Part shown: positions 1 to 7,368 of the stretch, one piece after another
Layout of the letters: each line of letters begins with the position of its first letter
How positions within the stretch are numbered: position 1 is the first letter of the stretch
The notes under the pieces: model-generated
The model's input: only the letters and a program-made list of their open reading frames with translations
What the model was told of the DNA's origin: nothing
Databases searched by the model: none
Program-made: the position numbers and the translations under genes
Source of the DNA: Loktanella gaetbuli
Lineage (GTDB): Bacteria > Pseudomonadota > Alphaproteobacteria > Rhodobacterales > Rhodobacteraceae
Reading direction: 5' to 3'
Assembly (NCBI RefSeq): GCF_020531945.1
Contig: NZ_JAJATZ010000002.1
Span: 124,001 to 188,000 of the forward strand
Length of the DNA stretch: 64,000 bases

Positions 1-1
1 C

Positions 2-685
2 TATGCGCTGTCCGTGCACGGTGTCGGCCTGTCCATCGGCGGGGCAGAGCCGCTGAACCGCGACCACCTGAACCGTCTAAAACATCTGTGTGACCGCTAC
101 GCGCCCGACAGTTTTTCCGAACATCTGGCATGGTCCAGTCACGGCGGGGCCTTTCTGAACGACCTTCTGCCCCTGCCCTATGACGATGCGACGCTGGATG
201 TCGTTTGCGATCACATCGATCAGGTTCAGGACAAGCTGGGCCGCCGGATGTTGCTGGAAAACCCGTCGACCTATGTGACCTTCGAGACCTCGACCCTGGC
301 CGAGACCGATTTCCTGACGCAGATCACGGCCCGCACCGGGTGCGGGTTGTTGCTGGACATCAACAATGTCTTTGTCAGCTGCACCAATCACCGCACCGAT
401 CCGCGTGCTTATCTGGCCGACTTCCCACTGCATGCGGTGGGCGAAATCCACTTGGGCGGACACGACGCCGAGGACCTGCCCTCTGGCCCCTTGCTGATCG
501 ACGCGCATGGATCACCCGTCGCGGACCCTGTCTGGACCCTCTATGCCGAGACAATCATGCGGATCGGGCCGCGGCCCACGCTGATCGAATGGGACACGGA
601 TGTGCCTGCCCTGTCGGTGCTGCTGGACGAGGCGGACCGGGCGGACGCAATTCTGGAGGGCGCCCGCCATGCACGCGCATCGTGA
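2..685 (+). CDS. bufB: DUF692 / MNIO-family enzyme (BufB-like), 5' end cut by window
   Basis: Multinuclear non-heme iron oxidase family (DUF692). Members modify cysteines of small secreted precursor peptides (bufferins), which then bind metals such as copper. The reading frame is open from base 2, so the gene starts left of the window and the GTG at 14 is internal. Family motifs are visible: HGVGLSIGG, SEHLAW near residue 39, ENPSTY, LLLDINNV, EIHLGGH, DAHGSPV and LIEWDTD; the His, Asp and Glu residues in these blocks are the usual metal ligands. The stop overlaps the next gene, a BufC homologue, and a DoxX gene follows. This is the order of buf/gig operons (DUF2282, DUF692, DUF2063, DoxX). 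The precursor gene would lie upstream, outside the window. Confidence 0.9.
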   Translation, partial: YALSVHGVGLSIGGAEPLNRDHLNRLKHLCDRYAPDSFSEHLAWSSHGGAFLNDLLPLPYDDATLDVVCDHIDQVQDKLGRRMLLENPSTYVTFETSTLAETDFLTQITARTGCGLLLDINNVFVSCTNHRTDPRAYLADFPLHAVGEIHLGGHDAEDLPSGPLLIDAHGSPVADPVWTLYAETIMRIGPRPTLIEWDTDVPALSVLLDEADRADAILEGARHARAS

Positions 686-1403
686 CACGCAGGCTGCCTT
701 TTGCGCGGGGCTTGCGACGGGGGCTGTGCCGCCGGGCGTCACCGCGGTGGGCGATGTTGAACGGCGGTTTTCGGTCTATCGCAACACGGTCGCGCATTCG
801 CTGACGGACGCGTTGTGTCAGCGGTTCCCGACCGTACTCCGGCTCGTGGGGGATGCGTTTTTCAAGGCGACCGCCGGTGTCTTTGTCGCCAACAACCCGC
901 CCCGGTCTGCCATCCTGCATGACTATGGCACGGCGTTTCCCGAATTTCTGGCCGGTTTTCCGCCAGCGGCGACACTGCCCTACTTGCCCGATATCGCCCG
1001 GATCGAGGTACTACGCGGACAGGCCTATCACGCAGCCGACGCCCTGCCGCTGACCGCGCAATCTGTCAGCGACGCCTTTGCCGCGGGGCCAGAGGAACGC
1101 GGCCTGACGCTGCATCCTTCGGTCCGGGTCATCACGTCGGACCACCCTGTCGTGGCGATCTGGGCGATGAACCAGCCCGGTGCGACCCCCCGGCCCGTCA
1201 CGCCCGAACCGCAGGCGGCCCTGATTTTCCGACTGGGGGAAAAGATCCCCGTGGTCAGCATCACGGCAGATACCGCACGCATCGTCACACGGCTTTTGGC
1301 GGGTGAACGGCTGGGGACAGCCTGCGCCGACGTCCCGCCACAGATCGCAAGTGTGGCGATCGGACTGCTGATCCAACACGAACTGATTATCCAAGTGACC
1401 TAA
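669..1403 (+). CDS. bufC: DUF2063 family protein (BufC-like)
   Basis: Partner protein of the DUF692/MNIO enzyme, thought to help present the precursor peptide to it. The protein has 244 residues. The N-terminal half, with RRFSVYRNTVAHSLTDAL and VLRLVGDAFF, matches the DUF2063 helical domain. The C-terminal part is a smaller alpha/beta domain. The start is ATG 669, which overlaps the end of the MNIO gene by 17 bases, so translational coupling is likely. An earlier ATG at 600 in the same frame would run 86 bases into the upstream gene and is less likely. The DUF2063 domain is sometimes annotated as DNA-binding, but the operon context favours a role in peptide maturation. Confidence 0.85.
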   Translation: MHAHRDTQAAFCAGLATGAVPPGVTAVGDVERRFSVYRNTVAHSLTDALCQRFPTVLRLVGDAFFKATAGVFVANNPPRSAILHDYGTAFPEFLAGFPPAATLPYLPDIARIEVLRGQAYHAADALPLTAQSVSDAFAAGPEERGLTLHPSVRVITSDHPVVAIWAMNQPGATPRPVTPEPQAALIFRLGEKIPVVSITADTARIVTRLLAGERLGTACADVPPQIASVAIGLLIQHELIIQVT

Positions 1404-1421
1404 ACCTGACGGGAGACCCCC

Positions 1422-1898
1422 ATGACAGACCTGACAGCCACACGCACCACCGCCCCCACGACCGGCCCCATGCGAAAGGCTATTCAGGCCGGCAACGCCT
1501 TGGCCGGTCGCTTGCCCTGGGCTGTGCCTGCGCTGCTGGCCCGGTTGATCCCCGCATGGGTTTTCTGGGCCTCGGCCCGGACCAAGGTCGATGGCTTTGC
1601 CATTGCCGACGGGACATGGTGGCTGTTCGAAAACGAATACGCCTTGCCACTGATCCCCGCTGCACTGGCCGCAGTATTGGCAACGGTGGCCGAACACGTC
1701 TTTGCCGTGCTGCTGGCATTGGGATTGGCGACGCGCCTGTCAGCAGCGGCGCTGCTGATCATGACGCTGGTCATTCAGGTTTTCGTCTATCCCGGCGCAT
1801 GGGTCACCCATGGTCTGTGGGCCGTCTGTTTTCTGGTCCTGATTGCACGCGGACCGGGTGCCCTGTCGCTGGACCGGGCGCTAAAGCTGGATCGCTGA
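1422..1898 (+). CDS. DoxX family membrane protein
   Basis: Small integral membrane protein of 158 residues with about four hydrophobic segments, including LPWAVPALLARLIPAWVFWA, a block near ALAAVLATVAEHVFAVLLAL, and ALLIMTLVIQVFVY. DoxX proteins are commonly the last gene of bufferin/gig operons, where they are proposed to act in membrane redox or transport during metal stress. It begins 19 bases after the BufC stop and has GGGAG about 8 bases before the ATG, so it belongs to the same transcript. The exact role is not visible from sequence. Confidence 0.85.
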   Translation: MTDLTATRTTAPTTGPMRKAIQAGNALAGRLPWAVPALLARLIPAWVFWASARTKVDGFAIADGTWWLFENEYALPLIPAALAAVLATVAEHVFAVLLALGLATRLSAAALLIMTLVIQVFVYPGAWVTHGLWAVCFLVLIARGPGALSLDRALKLDR

Positions 1899-1965
1899 CG
1901 CGGCGGCGGACGGAACTGATCCGGCTGTCGGGCGGTTGGTCGCATGAACACCGCAAGGAGACGTC

Positions 1966-3342
1966 ATGTCCACGATCACCACCACCAACCCCGCAACCGG
2001 CGAGACGATCAAGACCTACTCGCTGATGTCCGAACAAGAGGCCACCGCCAAGATCGAGGCCGCCCATGCTGCGTTTCTGGATTGGCGCAGCCTGTCCCAT
2101 GCTGAACGCGCACCCTATCTGAACGCCATCGCGCAGGAACTGCGCGACAACGCGGACGAGTTGGCCGCCCTGATGACCCGCGAAACCGGCAAACTGCTAA
2201 AGGACGGGCACCGCGAAGTCGAAATCTGCGCCGCGATCTTTGATTACACCGCCGAACATGGCCCGGACCTGTTGGCCGACGAGGAACGCACCCACGGCAC
2301 CAACGGCGCGCGCGGCGTCGTTACCTATCAGCCCGTCGGCGTGATCTATTCGATTCAGCCCTGGAATTTCCCACTGTACCAGCCCGTGCGCGTGCTGGCG
2401 GCCAACCTGATGACAGGCAATGCCTGCGTTTTGAAACATGCCGAAATCTGCACCGGGTCGGGTTTGCGCCTGCGTGAATTGTGCATCGCCGCCGGCCTGC
2501 CCGAGGATCTGTTTCAGGTGATCATAATCGACCACGACACCAGCGATACGCTGATCCAGAACACGCTTGTGCGCGGCGTCACGCTGACGGGCAGCGACGG
2601 TGCAGGTCGCCACGTCGGTGCCGTCGCGGCCAAGGCGCTCAAGAAAACGGTGCTGGAGCTGGGATCGAACGACGCCTACCTCGTGCTCGAGGATGCCGAT
2701 ATCGAGACGGCGGTGAAATTCTCTGTCATGGGACGCCTGTATAACAACGGCGAAACCTGTGTCGCGGCCAAGCGGTTTGTCGTGACCGATGCGGTCTATG
2801 ACCAATTTGTGCAGGCCTATGTCGCACAGATGGAGGGGATCACGATGGGTGATCCGACCGATGACGACAGCCAGCTGGGACCGCTGTCCAGTCAGGAACA
2901 GTTCGACACGGTCAAGACCCAGGTCGACGACAGCGTCGCCAAGGGGGCCAAGGTTCTGTGCGGGGGCAACCCGCCCGACGGCAAAGGCGCCTATTATCCC
3001 GCGACGGTGCTGGCCGATGTATCGCCCGGCATGCCCGCCTATGACGACGAAATCTTTGGCCCGGTCGCCGCGATCATCCGTGCCAAGGATGACGCGGACG
3101 CGATGCGGATCGCCAACGACAGCCGTTACGGGCTGGGCGGCGGTATCTTCAGCCGCGACGAAGACCGCGCGCTGAAACTGGCACGCGACCATTTTGATAC
3201 GGGCATGGTCCGGATCAATTCCTTCGGTGCCGCTGATCCCAACATGCCCTTTGGCGGGGTCAAGGATTCCGGCTACGGGCGCGAACATGGCGGATTCGGG
3301 ATGAAAGAGTTCGTCAACGTCAAGGCGATCTTCTTGCCATGA
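1966..3342 (+). CDS. NAD(P)-dependent aldehyde dehydrogenase, succinate-semialdehyde type
   Basis: Oxidises an aldehyde, probably succinate semialdehyde or a similar small semialdehyde, to the acid with NAD(P)+. The 458-residue length is normal for the short succinate-semialdehyde branch. Visible motifs are QPWNFPLYQ, LTGS, LELGSNDAYLVLEDAD with the general-base Glu, NNGETCVAAKRF with the catalytic Cys at residue 265, and EIFGPV. Start ATG 1966 has AAGGAG at the right distance. Its stop overlaps the start of the following GST gene by four bases. The true substrate cannot be told from sequence alone. Confidence 0.88.
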   Translation: MSTITTTNPATGETIKTYSLMSEQEATAKIEAAHAAFLDWRSLSHAERAPYLNAIAQELRDNADELAALMTRETGKLLKDGHREVEICAAIFDYTAEHGPDLLADEERTHGTNGARGVVTYQPVGVIYSIQPWNFPLYQPVRVLAANLMTGNACVLKHAEICTGSGLRLRELCIAAGLPEDLFQVIIIDHDTSDTLIQNTLVRGVTLTGSDGAGRHVGAVAAKALKKTVLELGSNDAYLVLEDADIETAVKFSVMGRLYNNGETCVAAKRFVVTDAVYDQFVQAYVAQMEGITMGDPTDDDSQLGPLSSQEQFDTVKTQVDDSVAKGAKVLCGGNPPDGKGAYYPATVLADVSPGMPAYDDEIFGPVAAIIRAKDDADAMRIANDSRYGLGGGIFSRDEDRALKLARDHFDTGMVRINSFGAADPNMPFGGVKDSGYGREHGGFGMKEFVNVKAIFLP

Positions 3343-3953
3343 TCACGCTGCACGCCCTGCAATATTCGCGTGCGCTGCGCGTGTCGTGGCTGCTGGCCGA
3401 TCTGGGCCAGCCGTGCAACCGGGTCGACTATGACCGGACGGCGGATTTTCATGCGCCAGACAGTCTGTCCAGGGTTCACCCCCTGGGCAAGTCACCGGTG
3501 ATCGAGGACGAAGGCGAGGTCATCGCGGAATCTGCGACGATCCTGCGCTACCTCGCCGCCAAATTCGACGACACCACACACAGCCCGCCGCCCGGCAGCG
3601 CTGCCTATTGGCACCACGCGGCACTGCTCGACTATGTGGAATCCTCTTTTGCAGAGGTTGCAGCGGGCGGGATCATGCCTGCATTCCGTGGCGATCCCGT
3701 CCCGCAGGACGCCAGCGATGCCATCGACCGTCATCTTGCCTATCTCGCGCAGGCATTGGGTGACGGGCCATTGCTGTTCGGTGACCGTGCGATGCTGGCC
3801 GATATCCAGTTTTCCTACATCATCGCCATGCTGGACCGGGTCGGCCTGCTGAAAAACCATCCCCGGATCGCGGCCTATTGGGACGCATTGCAACAACAAC
3901 CCGGCTACATCGCAGCCGTCGACGCGGCAGGGCCAATGGCCCCGCCCGCATAA
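3339..3953 (+). CDS. glutathione S-transferase family protein
   Basis: Cytosolic GST of 204 residues. The N-terminal thioredoxin-like domain (about 1-80) starts MITLHALQYSRALRVSWLL and has the cis-proline glutathione site GKSPVIEDE followed by ESATILRYLA. The C-terminal part is all-helical, with FGDRAMLADIQFSY as the buried N-capping region. Its start overlaps the stop of the aldehyde dehydrogenase in an ATGA arrangement, so the two are co-translated. It may detoxify reactive aldehydes or their products, but no substrate can be assigned. Confidence 0.85.
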   Translation: MITLHALQYSRALRVSWLLADLGQPCNRVDYDRTADFHAPDSLSRVHPLGKSPVIEDEGEVIAESATILRYLAAKFDDTTHSPPPGSAAYWHHAALLDYVESSFAEVAAGGIMPAFRGDPVPQDASDAIDRHLAYLAQALGDGPLLFGDRAMLADIQFSYIIAMLDRVGLLKNHPRIAAYWDALQQQPGYIAAVDAAGPMAPPA

Positions 3954-3975
3954 TCCAGACACAAGGATCAAATCC

Positions 3976-4578
3976 ATGCCATTGAATATTCTCATCGCCG
4001 GCGCGACCGGCAAGACCGGCCTGATACTGACGCAAGACCTGTTGGATCAGGGCCACAACGTGACCGCACTGGTGCGCGAAAGTTCCGACACTTCGTCCCT
4101 GCCGCAGGGCGCATCGTTGCGACACGGCGACCTGACCGACCTGCACCCTGGTGTCTGCGACGGTGCGGATGTAGTCGTCTTTGCTGCCGGATCAGGTGGT
4201 GCGACTGGCCCGGACATGACCGACAAGGTCGACCGCGACGGTGCAATGCGCCTGATTGATCTCGCCAAGGCGGCAAATGTCGACCGCTTTGTCATGCTCA
4301 GTTCCATCGGTGCGGACCAATCCGACCCGTCAGGCGATCTGGCGCATTACCTCAAGGCCAAGCACGACGCTGATGAACATCTCAAGGCATCGGGGCTGAC
4401 ATACGCCATTCTGCGACCGGTCGCGCTGACCGATGATGGACGCAGCGATGACGTGATCCTGGGCGATGACGTCGATCCGCGCGCGCAGGCCAGCCGCGCC
4501 GATGTGGCGGCAGTCCTCGCGCAGGCCGCAACCACCGCGACCCACGACGGTCAGACCCTGAACATGCAATCCGCCTGA
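3976..4578 (+). CDS. NAD(P)-binding NmrA/SDR-like protein
   Basis: Atypical short-chain dehydrogenase-like protein of 200 residues. The N-terminal LIAGATGKTG is the Gly-rich NAD(P)-binding loop, and VVVFAAGSGGATGPD, VDRFVMLSSIGAD and LRPVALTDD match NmrA-like or flavin-reductase-like proteins (YwnB/BLVRB type). It lacks a clear YxxxK dyad: the AHYLKAKHDAD segment has a Tyr followed by Lys at only two positions. Such proteins can be oxidoreductases or redox sensors. It is the last gene of the aldehyde dehydrogenase-GST group, 22 bases after the GST stop, and is followed by a GC-rich hairpin. Confidence 0.8.
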   Translation: MPLNILIAGATGKTGLILTQDLLDQGHNVTALVRESSDTSSLPQGASLRHGDLTDLHPGVCDGADVVVFAAGSGGATGPDMTDKVDRDGAMRLIDLAKAANVDRFVMLSSIGADQSDPSGDLAHYLKAKHDADEHLKASGLTYAILRPVALTDDGRSDDVILGDDVDPRAQASRADVAAVLAQAATTATHDGQTLNMQSA

Positions 4579-4593
4579 CGGGGCCAGCCCCAG

Positions 4594-4642
4594 CCCCCGC
4601 CACGTTGGTCGCGGTGGGGGTGCCGGGACACCCTGCCCCGGC
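4594..4642. terminator. paired GC-rich hairpins between convergent genes
   Basis: Two inverted repeats lie between the convergent NmrA-like and DUF1348 genes. One pairs CCCCC at 4594-4598 with GGGGG at 4616-4620, with further inner pairs. The other pairs GCCGGG at 4622-4627 with CCCGGC at 4637-4642. Neither is followed by a clear T-run, so termination is inferred from structure and position. Confidence 0.5.
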
Positions 4643-4656
4643 CCATCGTGACCCGT

Positions 4657-5121
4657 CTACAGCCCGAGGTCGGACAGGCCGCCGTGATCCGGCGGTCTTG
4701 GTCCCTGAGGCCAATGAAATAGCCGATCCGCCTGCGTGATCGCCACATCATTGATGGATGCGTGGCGGGCCGACATGTAGCCGCCCACGTCAAATTCCCA
4801 ATTTTCATTGCCATGCGCCCGGAACCATTGCCCGTCCGCATCGTGATATTCGTAGCAAAAGCGCACGGCGATCCTGTCGTCGCCGTGCGCCCAGATTTCC
4901 TTGATCAGCCGGTATTCTGTTTCGACCGACCATTTCCGCACCAGAAAGTCGCGCACCGCGTCACGGCCCCGCAGAAATTCGGACCGGTTGCGCCATGTCG
5001 TATCCGGCGTATAGGCCAGTGCCACCCTTTCCGGATCGCGGGTATTCCACGCGTCCTCGGCCATGCGCACCTTTTGGATCGCGTCAGCCCGGGAAAAGGG
5101 CGGCACCGGCATGCGGGTCAC
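4657..5121 (-). CDS. DUF1348 / NTF2-like family protein
   Basis: Small protein of 154 residues in the nuclear transport factor 2-like superfamily, DUF1348 branch. Visible family blocks are KVRMAEDAWNTRDPERVALA, YTPDTTWRNRSEFLRG, FLVRKWSVETEYRLIKE, RIAVRFCYEYHDADGQW and HGNENWEF. Members are cone-shaped alpha+beta proteins of unknown enzymatic role. It begins only a few bases after the cyanase stop, so it is the last gene of the cyanate operon. The start given is a GTG; the ATG three codons later (5112) is equally possible because neither has a strong ribosome binding site. A role in cyanate or bicarbonate handling would be inference only. Confidence 0.8.
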   Translation of the reverse strand: MTRMPVPPFSRADAIQKVRMAEDAWNTRDPERVALAYTPDTTWRNRSEFLRGRDAVRDFLVRKWSVETEYRLIKEIWAHGDDRIAVRFCYEYHDADGQWFRAHGNENWEFDVGGYMSARHASINDVAITQADRLFHWPQGPRPPDHGGLSDLGL

Positions 5122-5128
5122 CGTCGCA

Positions 5129-5596
5129 TTACCAGGCGTTATAGCCGAGGTATTTGCCCGACATCTCGACCTTGACCCGGTCCCCCTTCGGGTTTTCGAC
5201 GCGCGTCACGGTCATGTCGAAATCGATTGCCGACATGATCCCGTCGCCGAATTTTTCCTGGATCAACGCCTTGAGCGTGGGGCCATAGACGCCCACGATT
5301 TCATAGAAACGATAGATGCAGGGGTCGGTCGGCACGGCCTGTTCCCAGATTTTTGTGGGGCTTTCGGCCAAAACGCTTTCTGCCTCTTGCGGCAGGCCCA
5401 TGACGCTGACCATCAGCTTGGCCTTTTCCGGCGGAAAGGCATTCATCCCCATCGCGGCCGAATGGGTCCAGACTGGTGACATGCCGATTTTCTCGGCGAT
5501 CCCTTCCCACGTCATGCCGGCCTGTTTCTTGGCCGACAGGATCATGGCTGTGACGTCTTCCTTGGTCATCATCTCGGTCATAGCGAGGTCTTTCAT
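5129..5596 (-). CDS. cynS: cyanate hydratase (cyanase)
   Basis: Decomposes cyanate with bicarbonate to ammonia and CO2, letting the cell use cyanate as nitrogen source and remove a toxic carbamylating agent. The 155-residue length is typical. With the chosen ATG start the catalytic triad falls at the E. coli numbering: Arg96 and Glu99 in YRFYEIVGVYGP and Ser122 in IMSAIDFDM. The N-terminal helical domain (residues 11-75) is present, and the C-terminal dimer domain ends MSGKYLGYNAW. A CAGGAG ribosome binding site lies before ATG 5596. It sits behind a nitrate/cyanate-type ABC importer, which fits uptake and breakdown of cyanate. No cynT carbonic anhydrase is nearby. Confidence 0.96.
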   Translation of the reverse strand: MKDLAMTEMMTKEDVTAMILSAKKQAGMTWEGIAEKIGMSPVWTHSAAMGMNAFPPEKAKLMVSVMGLPQEAESVLAESPTKIWEQAVPTDPCIYRFYEIVGVYGPTLKALIQEKFGDGIMSAIDFDMTVTRVENPKGDRVKVEMSGKYLGYNAW

Positions 5597-5614
5597 GCTT
5601 TTGCTCCTGTGGTG

Positions 5615-6520
5615 TTAGCTGTTGACCGCCTTGAGGGCGGGCCGCGTGTCGGCGGGATCGTCGTTGGTCTGGGTAGTGTCGATCCGAATGGTTTCGGGTG
5701 CGTTGGGCTGTCCGGGTGTGGCGGGTTGGCCCGCCAGTTCCTTGGACCGCTTGCCCAGAAACTGCACCAGATGGTTGCGGATCGCGTAATAGTTCGGATG
5801 TTCGACGATTTCGGTCCGACTGCGCGGGCGCGGGATCGTGATTTCGACGCTTTCCGCGACGCGGGCATGGGGTCCGTTCGTCATCAACAGAATACGGTCG
5901 GCCAACAGGATCGCCTCGTCGATATCGTGGGTGATCATGAAAACGGTCTGCTCCATCTGGCCCCAGATCTTGAGCAGCTCGTCCTGGATCGTCCCGCGTG
6001 TCAGCGCATCCAGCGCGCCAAAAGGTTCGTCCAGCAACAACAGCTTGGGGTGATTGGCAAAGGCCCGTGCGATGGAGACCCGTTGACGCATCCCGCCCGA
6101 CAGCTGACTGGGTTTGCGGTAGATTACATCGCCTTCCAGACCGACCATCGCCAGAAACTTTGTCGCGTGTTCGTCGATCTGCGCCTTGGTCCATTCCGGA
6201 TGGCGCGCCCTGACGCCAAAGGTGACGTTTTTCAGCGTCGTCAACCAAGGCAGCAGCGAATAGTTCTGAAAGACGACACCCCGGTCCAGACTGGGTCCCT
6301 TGACCTCTTGGCCGTCCATGATGACGCTGCCGCTGGTCGGGTCTGCCAGTCCCGCGAGGATGTTCATGATCGTAGATTTGCCACAGCCCGAATGGCCGAG
6401 GATCACCACGAACTCGCCTTTTTCGACACCAAAGGTGGCGTTTTCGAAAACAGTCAGCTGCCCTCCCGATCCGTCAGGAAATCTTTGGGTCAGCTGTTCG
6501 ATGCTCAGATACGGCTTCAT
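5615..6520 (-). CDS. cyanate/nitrate-type ABC transporter ATP-binding protein
   Basis: ATPase of an NrtD/TauB/SsuB-class importer, 301 residues. Walker A is GHSGCGKST, the signature is LSGGMRQRVSIARA, and Walker B is LLLDEPFGALD, followed by the switch His in MITHDIDEA. Start ATG 6520 (MKPYLSIEQL) was preferred over a longer frame to 6649, because that extension would run into the permease gene. It lies between permease and cyanase and is part of the same operon. Substrate assignment to cyanate rests on the neighbouring cyanase and is inference. Confidence 0.9.
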   Translation of the reverse strand: MKPYLSIEQLTQRFPDGSGGQLTVFENATFGVEKGEFVVILGHSGCGKSTIMNILAGLADPTSGSVIMDGQEVKGPSLDRGVVFQNYSLLPWLTTLKNVTFGVRARHPEWTKAQIDEHATKFLAMVGLEGDVIYRKPSQLSGGMRQRVSIARAFANHPKLLLLDEPFGALDALTRGTIQDELLKIWGQMEQTVFMITHDIDEAILLADRILLMTNGPHARVAESVEITIPRPRSRTEIVEHPNYYAIRNHLVQFLGKRSKELAGQPATPGQPNAPETIRIDTTQTNDDPADTRPALKAVNS

Positions 6521-6531
6521 TGGGATTTCCT

Positions 6532-7365
6532 TTATTCGGCGTAGGTGACACGGCGTTGCAGCAGGCCGAACATGGCATCCAGCAACATGCCCACGACACC
6601 GATCATGAGGATGGAAAACACGACCGAGGTCAGGTCGAGGTTGTTCCATTCGTTCCAGACGTAGTAGCCAATCCCGGTGCCACCCACGAGCATCTCGGCT
6701 GCGACGATGACCAGCCAGGCAATACCGATCGAGATCCGCATGCCGGTGACGATGGTGGGTGCGGCCGCAGGCAGGATGACGCTGAACGCCGTCCGGATCG
6801 GACCCAGTTCATGCGTGCGGGCCACGTTGATCCAGTCTTCGCGCACCGCTGCCACCCCAAAGGCCGTGTTGATCAACATGGGCCAGATCGAACAGATAAA
6901 GATCACAAAGATGGCCGATGCTTCGCTGTCACCGATGATGAACAGCGCAAGCGGCATCCATGCGAGCGGCGAAATCGGCCGCAACACCTGAATGAACGGA
7001 TTGAATGCCTTGTAGGCGACCTGGCTCATCCCGATCAGGAATCCAAAGGGAATGGCGATCAGTGCGGCAAGGAAATATCCCGTCAGAACGCGGTAGATCG
7101 AATAGCCGATCTGGATGCCGATCCCCTTGTCGTTGGGGCCTGCGTCGTAGAACGGATCGCTCAGTTGTTCCCAGGCCTTGGCGATCACCTGGCTGGGCGG
7201 CGGCACACCGGCCTTGGGCGCGCCGCCTCCGGTCAGCAATTCGTATTCGGTCAGTTCGCCCGCCGCCTGCTGGGCCGGGATGGCGGCCTCCCAGATCAGG
7301 AGGCCGACAACAAGCATGATGACCGACAGCAGGGCCGCGCGTAGGTTGAGGGACAGTTGATACAT
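6532..7365 (-). CDS. cyanate/nitrate-type ABC transporter permease
   Basis: Inner-membrane permease of 277 residues with about six to seven hydrophobic segments. The cytoplasmic EAA loop reads EDWINVARTHELGPIRTAFSVILPAAAPTI split over residues near 180-210, typical of the NrtB/SsuC/TauC family. A long periplasmic stretch after the first membrane segment (residues 28-80) is common in nitrate and cyanate permeases. The start is three bases after the binding-protein stop, and the ATPase follows by 11 bases, so all are in one operon. Confidence 0.9.
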   Translation of the reverse strand: MYQLSLNLRAALLSVIMLVVGLLIWEAAIPAQQAAGELTEYELLTGGGAPKAGVPPPSQVIAKAWEQLSDPFYDAGPNDKGIGIQIGYSIYRVLTGYFLAALIAIPFGFLIGMSQVAYKAFNPFIQVLRPISPLAWMPLALFIIGDSEASAIFVIFICSIWPMLINTAFGVAAVREDWINVARTHELGPIRTAFSVILPAAAPTIVTGMRISIGIAWLVIVAAEMLVGGTGIGYYVWNEWNNLDLTSVVFSILMIGVVGMLLDAMFGLLQRRVTYAE

Positions 7366-7368
7366 CCC

